DNA of 64,000 nt from assembly GCA_013397115.1 (NCBI GenBank), contig VWZW01004077.1, positions 196,540-260,539 on the forward strand, read 5' to 3'. How positions within the stretch are numbered: position 1 is the stretch's first letter; the number at the start of each line of letters is the position of its first letter. Below the pieces are notes generated by a model. That model did no database searches and had not been told where the DNA came from. It saw nothing but the letters and a program-made list of their open reading frames with translations. A program made the position numbers and the translations under genes. The DNA is from Edolisoma coerulescens. Taxonomy: Eukaryota > Chordata > Aves > Passeriformes > Campephagidae. Below are positions 50,001 to 56,400 of this stretch, piece after piece.

Positions 50001-50609
50001 CTCATTTTTCCAGGTATCCAACTGCCAAAGGAAGAGGAGATCTCAGTACCTGTGACTTCAAGCTCTCCAGTAAAGGATACTGGGGAGGATGTTGATCTTG
50101 CCATTGAACAGGAAGAGAAGATGAAAGAGGAGCCCTTAACCATCTCAGAGCTAGTATACAATCCAAGTGCCAGCTTGCTGCCTACACCCGTTGATGATGA
50201 GATTGACATGCTTTTTGATACCTGTCCAAGAGGAGAGAATGAGAAAGATGATACTGATTCATTTGAGGAACTTGAAGCAGATGAAAATGCATTTTTAATT
50301 GCAGAGGAGGAAGAATTGAAAGAAGCTCGGAGAGCCCTGAGGTGGAGCTATGACTTTCTAATGGGCAATATAGAGGTGAATGCTTTTGTGAAGAGTTTCT
50401 CCAGACTTTTTCTTGTAGGCCTTGGACTGTTGTTGTTTGTGTTTCCCCTTTTCCTTGTTCTCCTGGAGTCGGACCTTCAAATCTCTTTCCTTCATGAAAT
50501 CCGTCAGACGCCGGAGTTTCAGCAGTTTCATATTGAATATTACTGCCCCCTTAGGCAGTGGATGGCTTGCAAAATAAACTTCATCCGTGATATACTGGGC
50601 AGCTTTTAA
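1521..50609 (+). CDS. FRMD3: FRMD3 (FERM domain-containing protein 3 / 4.1O), 5'-incomplete, 11 coding exons
   Basis: FRMD3 belongs to the protein 4.1 superfamily, whose members link membrane proteins to the cortical cytoskeleton through a FERM domain. The coding segments are 1521-1599, 14237-14334, 15561-15684, 26250-26337, 28159-28247, 30503-30566, 31568-31656, 34963-35037, 35604-35672, 38838-38959 and 50014-50609. They sum to 1493 nt and join in phase to 496 codons plus TAA. Numbering these residues from the first whole codon, the end of FERM F1 and F2 cover about 1-129, PH-like F3 about 130-212, the FA segment about 213-258, an acidic linker 259-429 and a membrane helix about 430-449. Blocks such as YTMCFRVKFYPHEP, DIFHGRLLCSFSDAAYLGA and TISELVYNPSASLLPTP agree with mammalian FRMD3 as I remember it. 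The human protein is about 597 residues, so roughly 100 N-terminal residues are upstream. FRMD5 is the nearest alternative and fits less well in the linker and tail. I see no frameshift or premature stop. Confidence 0.95.
1940..2036. repeat. (CTTT)n tetranucleotide microsatellite
   Basis: An almost pure CTTT array from about 1940 to 2013 degenerates into CCTTT/CTTTTTT before the assembly gap at 2046. It is a homopurine-homopyrimidine tract on intron DNA. The true length is unknown because the array runs into the gap. Confidence 0.95.
2046..2095. other. Assembly gap, 50 Ns
   Basis: Exactly 50 Ns lie between two different pyrimidine arrays. A round number suggests a placeholder of unknown true size. 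Open frames running through it are artefacts. Confidence 0.98.
2111..2279. repeat. (CTCTCTTT)n octanucleotide microsatellite
   Basis: The unit tttctctc repeats with an 8-bp period from about 2121 to 2269, close to 18-19 copies with almost no interruptions, and ends in a T-run. The unit differs from the CTTT array on the other side of the gap. The tract is purely homopyrimidine on the + strand for over 150 bp. Confidence 0.95.
5395..5990. mobile_element. ERV/LTR-type repeat fragment, copy 1
   Basis: Shares several blocks in the same order with 32955-33775: a CTTTCTCTCACTTTCCTCCACAG-like run, GAGAAAATAATGAA-like purines, an ACCATCACAGG core, an AATTAATT/ATTTATTA block, then cctcc-rich DNA. A semi-tandem series of about 45-60 bp follows, built on CTGCTGCAGCGTGGGTC and GGGTGCAGTCCTCC motifs. 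From memory this pattern is a dispersed avian endogenous-retrovirus LTR-type repeat; I do not assert a family name or orientation. The open frames here (5699-6004, both strands) come from the repeat. Its right edge meets the CR1 copy at about 5990-5997. Confidence 0.65.
5997..6955 (-). mobile_element. CR1-type LINE fragment, copy A (5'- and 3'-truncated)
   Basis: Read on the minus strand it encodes the C-terminal half of a CR1 reverse transcriptase in two frames. One has a SGVPQGSVLGPVLF-type motif at about 6845-6890 and an ADD box (LADDTK) at about 6776-6791. The other, nearer the 3' end, reads VIVPLYAALVRPHLE and ELGLFILEKRRPRGDL. The frames are offset and interrupted, so the copy is dead. 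A single N at 6523 sits in an 8-bp insertion. The terminal short-repeat 3' end typical of CR1 is missing at the left edge, where ERV-like sequence begins. The + strand open frames at 6110-6976 are antisense shadows. Confidence 0.92.
10274..10930 (-). mobile_element. CR1-type LINE fragment, copy B (5'-truncated, 3' end present)
   Basis: The 3' end lies at about 10274, where the + strand reads agaatcacagaacc, the complement of the CR1 terminal short repeat. An uninterrupted 194-codon minus-strand frame (10351-10935) covers the end of ORF2: VIFPLYSALVRPHLK, EVLEQVQRR, KKRRLRGDL, RKNFVTERVTGHWNGLP. It ends at a stop just past VVESQSLEAFKTRLDVVL. It lacks RT catalytic motifs, so it is an inert 5'-truncated insertion. 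The open frame suggests it is younger than the other copies. Confidence 0.95.
12005..12560 (-). mobile_element. CR1-type LINE fragment, copy C (divergent subfamily)
   Basis: The minus-strand frame 11887-12255 contains MILPLCSPLVRLYLEPCIQ and LLQQIQRRATKLIRGLE, the CR1 RT C-terminal motif. Homology continues rightwards to about 12560 in broken frames. The block with cttctcttcaggggtgatc and aatccattct encodes the spacer between RT and the last domain in an older CR1 subfamily. I see no terminal short repeats at the left edge. The left boundary is uncertain by about 100 bp. Confidence 0.88.
14237..14334 (+). CDS. FRMD3: FRMD3 exon: FERM F2 lobe
   Basis: The acceptor is atatttcag and the donor gtaagt is near-perfect. 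The first base completes the split Arg, and then YLLYLQIKRDIFHGRLLC and SFSDAAYLGACIVQ follow. This is the amphipathic helical F2 lobe typical of 4.1-family FERM domains, with the family-typical DAAYLG motif. The exon is 98 nt and ends after the first base of a codon. The next exon restores that frame. Confidence 0.95.
14335..15560 (+). other. FRMD3: FRMD3 intron, 1.2 kb
   Basis: Donor gtaagt, acceptor ttttcag. It contains a T-rich tract at 14779-14812 and an exact 16-bp repeat AATTCTGCCTGGTACC at 15088-15103 and 15213-15228. No gene or transposon seen. Confidence 0.9.
15561..15684 (+). CDS. FRMD3: FRMD3 exon: FERM F2 lobe, acidic loop and long helix
   Basis: The acceptor is atcttttcag and the donor gtaatt. 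The exon reads (A)ELGDYDPDEHPENYISDF and then KIFPKQSQKLERKIAEMHKNEF(R). The GDYDPDEH stretch is the loop characteristic of 4.1-type F2 lobes, followed by the QS...LE..I...H helix. The length is 124 nt, and both ends fall inside codons that its neighbours complete. I see no in-frame stop. Confidence 0.95.
15685..26249 (+). other. FRMD3: FRMD3 intron, 10.6 kb, no recognisable element
   Basis: This is the longest stretch without a transposon that I could recognise. It is AT-rich, with short T-rich tracts (18977-19025) and a short TG run near 21137. Open frames are all under 85 codons and have no family resemblance. Conserved noncoding elements could be present, but they cannot be judged without alignment. 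Confidence 0.8.
26250..26337 (+). CDS. FRMD3: FRMD3 exon: end of FERM F2
   Basis: The acceptor is tttgtaatttcag after a pyrimidine-rich tract. The exon reads GQSPAVAEFNLLLKANSLE and then TYGVDPHPCK. The donor gtaaca is only moderate, and a short tandem duplication starts 7 bp downstream of it. AEFNLL.KA..LE.YGVD.H is the classic end of a 4.1-family F2 lobe. The exon ends exactly between codons, in the same phase as the start of the next one. Confidence 0.95.
26338..28158 (+). other. FRMD3: FRMD3 intron, 1.8 kb
   Basis: Starts with a short tandem duplication (26344-26393) next to the donor. The rest is ordinary AT-rich intron with no recognisable element. Confidence 0.88.
26344..26393 (+). 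repeat. Tandem duplication with two TACTAAC motifs
   Basis: The unit gttctttttactaac occurs at 26344 and 26371, 27 bp apart, beginning 7 bp after the exon donor. Each copy has a T-run followed by TACTAAC (26352-26358 and 26379-26385), a perfect branch-point-like heptamer. The second copy is followed by atttag. Confidence 0.85.
28159..28247 (+). CDS. FRMD3: FRMD3 exon: first strands of FERM F3 (PH-like) lobe
   Basis: The acceptor ends in AAG (tttcaag), less common than CAG or TAG, and the donor is gtaagc. The exon reads DSFGTTTFLGFTAAGFVVFQ and then GNKRIHLLKW, opening the PH/PTB-like F3 lobe. From memory mammalian FRMD3 has Thr where this copy has Phe at the third residue, so that position may be lineage-specific. 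The last codon (Trp) is split as TG|G. Confidence 0.94.
28248..30502 (+). other. FRMD3: FRMD3 intron, 2.3 kb
   Basis: Donor gtaagc, acceptor tttctag. It holds an imperfect AAC-rich tract at about 28405-28450 and a T-run near 28720-28746. I see nothing else. Confidence 0.88.
30503..30566 (+). CDS. FRMD3: FRMD3 exon: FERM F3 lobe, middle strands
   Basis: This is the shortest coding exon (64 nt). The acceptor ctctttctag follows a T-rich tract and the donor is gttagg, a poor match at +3/+4. It completes the Trp codon and reads CDVYKLKFEGKTFYVFGAQKE. The KLKFEGKTFYV strand pair is typical of F3 lobes in the FRMD3/FRMD5 group. It ends between codons. A short exon with a weak donor is a candidate for occasional skipping, but skipping 64 nt would break the frame. 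Confidence 0.93.
30567..31567 (+). other. FRMD3: FRMD3 intron, 1.0 kb
   Basis: Donor gttagg, acceptor cacttag. The antisense frames at 31029-31492 have no family resemblance. No repeat seen. Confidence 0.88.
31568..31656 (+). CDS. FRMD3: FRMD3 exon: FERM F3 C-terminal helix
   Basis: The acceptor is cacttag and the donor gtatgt. The exon reads KKAVLSFHTSTPAACKHLWK and then CGVENQAFYK, with the Lys codon split AA|G. ACKHLWKC..EN..FY is the signature of the C-terminal helix that packs against the F3 sandwich in 4.1-family FERM domains. Its length is 89 nt. Confidence 0.95.
31657..34962 (+). other. FRMD3: FRMD3 intron, 3.3 kb
   Basis: The centre (about 32955-33775) is the second ERV-like repeat copy. 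The flanks, 31660-32950 and 33780-34960, are AT-rich with no recognisable element. Confidence 0.85.
32955..33775. mobile_element. ERV/LTR-type repeat fragment, copy 2
   Basis: Same repeat as 5395-5990 and in the same orientation, but more complete on its right side. Blocks seen in order: a lead with CTCCTCAACAGGTCAAGAGG, ACCAATTACTGTCACAGGCA, and ACTTGACTTGGGGAAG with an AATTTAATTTG block. The GGGTCCACTTC region comes next, then repeated units around CCATGGGC/CCATGGGTTGCAG. It closes with TCTGACCTTGGTGTG followed by T/C-rich DNA. The 151-codon + frame (33274-33729) is a by-product of this repeat. From memory the pattern matches a widespread avian ERV LTR-type repeat. Edges are approximate. 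Confidence 0.65.
34963..35037 (+). CDS. FRMD3: FRMD3 exon: start of FERM-adjacent (FA) segment
   Basis: The acceptor ends in AAG (tcttcaag), the second AAG acceptor in the gene, and the donor is gtgggt. The first base completes the split Lys, and YAKSSQIKTMSSSKIFFKGS plus RFRY follow. The serine-rich start and the basic FKGSRFRYSG run mark the FERM-adjacent region. In 4.1 proteins that region carries phosphorylation sites and modulates FERM binding; that role is family knowledge, not shown here. Confidence 0.95.
35038..35603 (+). other. FRMD3: FRMD3 intron, 0.57 kb
   Basis: A short AT-rich intron with a T-rich tract at about 35486-35518 upstream of the acceptor. No element recognised. Confidence 0.9.
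35604..35672 (+). CDS. FRMD3: FRMD3 exon: FA segment
   Basis: The acceptor is ttttaatgcag and the donor gtatgt. It completes Ser and reads GKVAKEVVEASSKIQREP and then PEVH(R). The sequence appears essentially identical to mammalian FRMD3 from memory. The exon is 69 nt, a multiple of three, so skipping it would keep the frame. Confidence 0.95.
35673..38837 (+). other. FRMD3: FRMD3 intron, 3.2 kb
   Basis: AT-rich, with a short TATATC/TATA microsatellite at about 37238-37272. No gene or transposon seen. Confidence 0.87.
38838..38959 (+). CDS. FRMD3: FRMD3 exon: proximal linker
   Basis: The acceptor is cattcttttag and the donor gtgagt is strong. The exon reads TSITQSRSSPSLNKQLIINM and then EPLQPLLPSPCEEEEVPLDE(G). 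It joins the FERM/FA module to the acidic linker. SRSSPSLNK is a serine-rich, basophilic-kinase-like motif (inference). The final Gly codon is split G|GT and is completed 11 kb downstream. Confidence 0.94.
39373..39478 (+). repeat. Local tandem duplication, about 62-bp spacing
   Basis: ctaatttcatttccttgac at about 39374 and ttaatttagcttccttgac at about 39437 are followed by similar runs (aaaaaaaggacattatttg and aaaaggggatgttattgg). The two units align over about 40 bp. Confidence 0.75.
40506..40592. repeat. A/C-rich low-complexity tract
   Basis: An imperfect mix of AAC, AACC and AAAC units (aacaacaacaaaaccaaacc and similar), followed by AATT/AAAAAAG runs. It is almost devoid of G. It lies about 580 bp upstream of the CR1 copy at 41174. 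Confidence 0.85.
41174..41740 (+). mobile_element. CR1-type LINE fragment, copy D (the only + strand copy)
   Basis: The + frame at about 41195-41440 contains ELYSALVRLHLESCV, KKDIEVLESVQRR and HRSYEEQLRDLRLFSLEE. The frame then breaks. Non-coding homology goes on through ggatataagaaaaatttctt and tggaacaaactgtccaggga, to the 3' end at 41725-41740 (cttaatgattctat), which is the CR1 terminal motif. It is 5'-truncated and inactive. It is transcribed in the sense direction within FRMD3. Confidence 0.93.
42069..42220 (+). repeat. Direct repeat, left copy (unclassified)
   Basis: Aligns to 43443-43593 along its whole length. The best conserved part runs from gatatttttatgc through tggttcagctgttat and tgagatggatgctgtg to ttatgaggcatttggaa, where about nine in ten bases agree by eye. 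I do not recognise the family. Confidence 0.85.
43443..43593 (+). repeat. Direct repeat, right copy (unclassified)
   Basis: Second copy of the 42069-42220 sequence, in the same orientation, offset by about 1374 bp. Differences include a 2-bp TG expansion (ctgtgtgtgtgg) and scattered substitutions, which points to an old duplication or two insertions of one dispersed element. Confidence 0.85.
50014..50609 (+). CDS. FRMD3: FRMD3 last coding exon: acidic linker, membrane helix, C-terminus
   Basis: The acceptor is ctcatttttccag and the stop is TAA at 50607-50609. The exon opens with IQLPKEEEIS and runs through an acidic region. It then has the conserved block TISELVYNPSASLLPTP, a Glu-rich helix (EADENAFLIAEEEELKEARR), and a 20-residue hydrophobic stretch LFLVGLGLLLFVFPLFLVLL at 50406-50465. 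The tail after that is about 47 residues and ends ILGSF. The helix fits a single-pass or hairpin membrane anchor near the C-terminus, as described for FRMD3 and FRMD5. The tail contains HIEYYCPLRQW, which resembles the mammalian end. An in-frame GTG at 50052 is internal, not a start. Confidence 0.96.
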
Positions 50610-51544
50610 AATTTACATGAATATGTTACAACTAAGGGCTATATTCAAAATTTCAGTTAGTGACAGCTTTCCATAATGTCCTTGGGCCCATCTGTTGGTA
50701 GCTGCCTTCATATCTTCATGTACAGATTTTGTTACAGACTCTTCAGATTCTTAAGTTCCCTTCACATACTTAAATTGCCATTTTAGTTACAGGTGTATAC
50801 AGTCACCTCTCAATAACCAAAAAGAAGCTTTATTTTAATTGCATTTCAGACTTCCTGCTCATTTATTACAATATACAAGACAGGGTCACAATGAGTTTCA
50901 TTGTCCTTAACCTTTCAATCCATGACACTAAAACTGATGTTATTGAAAGAAAATCTTTTTGAATATACTCCTTAGTGCAACAATCTCTTCTAACCAATGC
51001 CTATACAAGCAATGTTTATGCTGGGTTTTTGGTTTTTGTTTGTTTTTCTGTTTGTTTGTTTTTTTACATTTTTATGTGTTTGAAATATTTTGGTAAATTT
51101 TTAGTAAAAGACAACTTGATGATGTTATTTAAATGTACACATTGGTAAGAATAACACAGAGGGGCATGTAGGGTGTTTTTAGTGTTTTATCAATTATTTG
51201 TTTTTAAACTATTGGCTGGAAAAGGAATGAATTTAATGTAGCTCTATACAAAGGGACCGTGTTTGGGAAACTCACAGAAAGTTCACTCAGGTTCAGTAGG
51301 GGCTGTCTGGGGGAGGTGAAAGGACAGCAAGTACGCAAAAGAATTTCTGAAAGGCACAGCTCTAAAGCTTGGGGAAGTGAGCAGAATTAAAATGATCCTT
51401 CCTCTTATCTGTCAGGTTGTCTTCCACTTCATCAGTTCTGTAGCAAGTTGTTACAAGATAGTCCAAGTAAGTTTAGAAAGAGATTGACTCTTCAGTCTAA
51501 ATGTAGATTATTGTACATAATGGAAGACAATAATAATAAGTAGC

Positions 51545-51594
51545 AAAAAAAAAAAGAAAAAAAAAGAAAAAAAGAGAAAAAAAAAGAAAAAAAG
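51545..51594 (+). repeat. Interrupted poly-A tract in the 3' UTR
   Basis: Runs of A (about 6-11) are separated by single G residues over about 50 bp. This is a likely site of length polymorphism. It could cause internal oligo-dT priming in cDNA libraries, which would mimic a 3' end. Confidence 0.95.
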
Positions 51595-52232
51595 GACCCA
51601 GAACTAAATCAGTAGGTGAGTGACCTACTTTTAAAAACCATAAAGAAGAGGAAAAGGTGAAAAAGGAGTAAATTTTTCATATTTCTTTTCAAAAGTAAAG
51701 CATTAGGCTGTACAGTTGATATAAAAGTAATCTGCCAGCTCACAGTTAAAGGCTTAAACACTTTAAGAGATGCATCTTCATGCTTGATGCCCTTTATGAC
51801 TAATCTCTAAGACAACATATTTTCTGTGCATACTAATATGCTTCCTTTCACATATAGCAGCATACTTCCCCTCGTTCCTTGTTATTACAAGCCCAGATAC
51901 AAGATCTGATGCTGTTTTGTGTAACATGGATTTGTATATCTAAAGGTATTCCAATATAGCTTAGAGAATATACTAATGTAAAATCTTGTCAATGCTGAGA
52001 ACATTTGAAGGCCCTCAAATATACCACAGACCTTGTATTTAAGACAAGAATGTTTTTATTCCTCCTCTCTTGCAATGTTAGTGCAGCCTTGTTTCATATT
52101 TAAATTAAGGAACTTGAATTTTGGCTTCAGAGTCTTTCTCCTGTTTAGACATCTATGAATTGGAGACATATTTGAGGTTATTTTATTAGATGTGCATTTA
52201 ACACATTGTAACCACATGTCTAATTTCTACTA

Positions 52233-52238
52233 AATAAA
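52233..52238 (+). promoter_or_regulatory. FRMD3: Candidate proximal polyadenylation signal AATAAA
   Basis: A canonical hexamer 1.62 kb after the stop codon, followed by tcctctagtttc and T-rich sequence. No strong GT-rich downstream element is obvious until about 52270 (tcttttgcttggttttc). Confidence 0.45.
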
Positions 52239-53439
52239 TTCCTCTAGTTTCAATATCAGGGAATCTCTTTTGCTTGGTTTTCTCATGTAAGCCTTTGCAA
52301 GTGTCTAGTTTTAAAATGGCAATTTTCATAGAGGATTTCTCCTTCCCTTCTAATCTTCTCCAGTTTTTAAAAGACAGAACAAGTACCGGGCTTAGGAGTT
52401 CTTTTCCTTAGCTGAAAACTTTTAGATTGCTATTCATCTCCCCTCCAACAAAGACTAAATTAAACAACCGTGGGTTTTTTGTCTTTGTTTGTCCTTGCTA
52501 GTCTCTTTTCCAGAAGAATCATTAATGATTAGTTATTTAATGTCTATTTCTTCCTGTGCTACTTGCAGCTAAACGATCCTTTCCCATGAGGTAATAATCA
52601 TTCAGCCTAATAGAAATGGAGAGTGAACTAACGTAGACATTTGGTCTTAACAGGCAATTATTCATCTGCATTATTGCTAAACAAAGGTGTCAGGAAAGGT
52701 GTTTTCAGTGATGAAGGCTGTGAGAGCAGACATCCTGCTGGACTTTGAAGACATGGTTCCATACAGCCTCCTACAAAGTCTGATAATCACTTAAAAAAAA
52801 AAAGAACTTACATACTATAGTCTTGTCCTTGTGAATTACAGCACCCCAGAAGTAGGAGTATTGTAATGCTTGATTTAACTCTGATCAGAAAATAGCTCAG
52901 TTGCATGAGAACATAATCTCAAAAATTGTGCAGTGCAGTGAAGTTTTATGTAGGGTTAAATGCAAGTGTGTGTGCACATATGAATGCATACATTCAGACC
53001 TGGCCTTTTAAAATTCTCCCCTTCCTTCCTGATATCCTCTGGTCTATCAAAGTAATTTAATTAAAAGTCATCAGAGTCTTATAACTTAAAGACCATGTCA
53101 TACACAGAAGGATATGGCTGGGCACACTCAGAGAGAGTAGCAGCTTTTTACTAGTAAAGATGACAGACTTGGATTATGGAGCGTCTATAGGTACGGTATT
53201 GTGTATTTCTGTCTGGGCTTGGATTATATTGTAAAATGTTATGTACTTGAAATCTATTTTGTGGTTTGTCTAACATTTATAAACACAACTCTGGGAAGAA
53301 TTAAAAATGGTTTTATTTCATGGAGTGTAAGGGGAAAATATACCTGTAACTTGAGCCTTATCTTTGTACAGTGAATTTCACATTTCTATATGTCAACATC
53401 CTGATTGTTTTGTATGTTGATATGATGGCAGGAATCCCT

Positions 53440-53445
53440 AATAAA
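53440..53445 (+). promoter_or_regulatory. FRMD3: Candidate distal polyadenylation signal AATAAA
   Basis: A canonical hexamer 2.83 kb after the stop codon. Upstream are U-rich and TGTA elements (gattgttttgtatgttg), and downstream are actggagaaaag and then a T/G-containing stretch. I prefer it as the main 3' end of FRMD3, on context only. Confidence 0.55.
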
Positions 53446-53469
53446 ATTACACTGGAGAAAAGCTTTCTG

Positions 53470-56400
53470 CAGTTATGATAGTTCTTATGGGGAAAGATTT
53501 TCTATAAATAATAGTTTTTGTCAAGAAGTACTTGGAATGCAGTATAGTACACATTTCCTACAACTCTTACAATGTTTTCAATATAATTGTCTTTATTTAT
53601 CAACTGGAGAGACACTAAAAAGTACTTTAAAATAAGATGTTATTAACATGGCTTCAGGTTCGTTTACCAAGAAACTATTGGTTTGCCTGGTTACCACATA
53701 AGAGTTAGTCAGAGTCCTGAGATACAATTGATACACACAAAATAAAAGCTGAGAGGCTGGTTTTATGGCCAGGCCCTAGCAGTGGACATTCGGCTGCAAC
53801 CTTTTGGAGGCAAGTCTGGCTAGAGTGTTATGTAGGAAAAGCTGTGCTTTCTTAGATTGACTTGGTTTGGAGCTCTGGCAGAACAAAAGTCTGCAATGAG
53901 GCAATTGAATATAATTGTGGGGAGCTAAGAGAAATAGAAGCTACATCCTGAGCACATAAAATGTTTAGATGAAGATATGACTGTACTGTATAGAACGCCA
54001 AAATCTAAATAGACTCTGGCAATTTAAAATGTAAAAGAACAGGACTATATAGTACAGGTAGACCTATTTATTCAGTTAAAAGGATGTAGGTTATAACACA
54101 GCCTTCAAAAGAGGTTGTCTTCCTGCTTTAATGTAAGAATCCTGCTTTAACTTAAGAATACAATATATCCTCCTCAACATTGTTTGAATTCTGAAGTCCC
54201 TACCATAATTTATGAAACTGGCATTTGTGAAAAGAAATGTTCCTGCTTTGGGTAGAAACGCAGCATTTGCCATAAATTCTTTCTGAGTAATCACATAAAT
54301 TTCTGTAAAACTACAACTCACTGAAATGTCATGCCAGCGGTGCATTTGAAGAAATCAGGCTGCATTAATCAGTGCTAATGGTCGCTGTAGGTCCTTGACA
54401 AAGACATGTTGGCCAAACCGGAGATCACAAGCACTGGAAGGCAAGAAACCTCATCTGGAAGTCAAGGTATGTCTCTTAATATTTCGTTTCGTTGTGTTGG
54501 GTTTTGTTTGTGTTTAAAGCCCAAAGGATGTAATTCTCTCTTCTATTTGCATGGATTTGCTGTAGATCTCCTTGAAGCTGTTGTTTTATATGGAAACAGG
54601 TCTGAGACACACTGTGAAGGTCTCAGCTGCTACAGCTGTTAAATGTCGTGCTACAAGACTGATCCCACAGTTTTATGTCTTTCATTCTGGCCGTTTACAA
54701 AAGTGATTCCCTCATCAGCTTTATCCTCAGAAATCTGAGTGAGTTGCTGTGACATTTAGAAGCTGTCTTGCTTGGAGTTTCTTTCTCATAAGGCAGGTCA
54801 TTGATGTTCATCTCAGCCAGATAAACTCCCTGCAGTGATCCTATTTTGCACTGTTGCAAAGGTTCACAGTTTGCCTACAGGTCTCGTAGCTCATTCCTAG
54901 AAAACATGGGCACTATTTGTCCCTGTGATGCTTAAGGGTGTAATATGAATTTATAGCTGTGGCACAATTTATTACAGAGGTTTTCCTGCTATAACCAACC
55001 ACAACTCAGTGCTTGTGTGTTACATTGAAGAACAATAAGGCATCAATTTCTGCTTCAGCATCATATAGTGATGGAGTGCAAAACATAGTCATAAAAATAA
55101 AAACTCAACATGTGCTTGAAAAACTACCCATTTTATTTATTTCATTCTGACCTTTCCCATATTAGTTCACATTTAATTTCACTGATGAAATGTTTGTTGA
55201 GCTCACAAGACGGCAGATACTTTGGAGAAGCAAAGTGGCCCCCTAGAATATTCATCAGTGTCATGATGAGCAAATACTACCTACTAATTGCTAGTTGTAA
55301 AAGATGAAGAAACATAATTGATTAAAAAAATAGAGGTGAAATAGGTTACATTTCTTTGATTGAAGACTAATTAAGTATATTCTTTGGATCTATTTAATTA
55401 TATGTAAAGATATAAATATATATTTAAATATAACACAAGTATATAATTATATAGTAAGTATTTCTTTGATTGAAGAATAATTAAATATGTTGACTGAATA
55501 GGGCCTGTATTTCTGGAAAAAGCTGTAGACAGAAGAATGTGGGAAGCCTCCCATTTGTAATACTAGATATCCCGTTTCAAATCTGCAATGAAAAGGTCTA
55601 CTGCATATAGTGTCTCCCGAAAAGCCTAGTTTTAAATCCATTTTAAAATACTTTCTGTGTTTCAGTATTATGCACGTGAATAATTCCCTGAAGAGAAGTT
55701 TTGAGAGGGCTGCAGGTATCTTTGAGTTAACTTCTAGTGCAACGAACCTCACAATAGAAACTTAAATGTCACCTAATGTGTTTTTCTCAAATCTTCAGAC
55801 TCTTGAATATTCAGGTTCTTCTTCGCAGAGATAGGACTGGATGTACCTAATGACATACACTTTAGGTATGGGAAAAAAGGACTTCTGCAAAGCCAAAGCC
55901 AAAAGGCTTCTGAACACCAAGTTTGCTTAAATCTTGTTCTTGATAGCTAAGTCAACAGCTGTAATCCTCCCTCAGAAGGTATATAACCACTGGATATATC
56001 CAACTCAGTAGCACAGTGACCATCAGCACTGTTTTACTGGCTTTGCCTAGCTGATGGCATGTGCTATTTCTGTCTGAGATCCTGGTATGACCACAGGGAA
56101 CTGTAATAACAAAGGCAATGTAAGGAAATATCTGTGCTGTGCTAACAGGCATAAAACCAAAATAAACATCAACTGGTGGTGAAAAATAGGTTGAGCCAAC
56201 TTTGTTTCATAACTGTCTAACTTGCTCTTGCAATTTCAACCTACTGTTAAGCCAGAATAGCTGACTTGTATTTTCTTTGGACAGGTCACCAGAAATGTTG
56301 CTTACTATGTATTTGACACCATTATTATATCCCCACAACTTTCGCAATCTCGGATGGGTAGGACATCCTCTTCACTGGTTCCCCCTGCCCTTTCTCATAC

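Larger units (their letters stand above)
38960..50013 (+). other. FRMD3: FRMD3 last coding intron, 11.1 kb
   Basis: Separates the linker exon from the terminal exon. It contains a local duplication (39373-39478), an A/C-rich tract (about 40506-40592), a CR1 fragment (41174-41740), and a pair of 150-bp direct repeats (42069-42220, 43443-43593). I recognise nothing in 43600-50000 beyond short low-complexity runs, such as GTT/ATT triplets at 49649-49668. Confidence 0.85.
50610..53465 (+). other. FRMD3: Probable FRMD3 3' UTR
   Basis: Non-coding sequence directly after the stop codon. The end is inferred from the AATAAA at 53440, so the UTR would be about 2.85 kb. A shorter form would use 52233. 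It includes an interrupted poly-A tract (51545-51594) and TGTA elements such as tgtatgttgat just before the distal signal. There is no second open frame of note. Confidence 0.6.

Noticed and set aside
50052..50054. In-frame GTG as a possible start of a separate 185-residue protein
   Set aside because: It is internal to the last FRMD3 exon. The reading frame continues upstream to the acceptor at 50013 and matches FRMD3 there.
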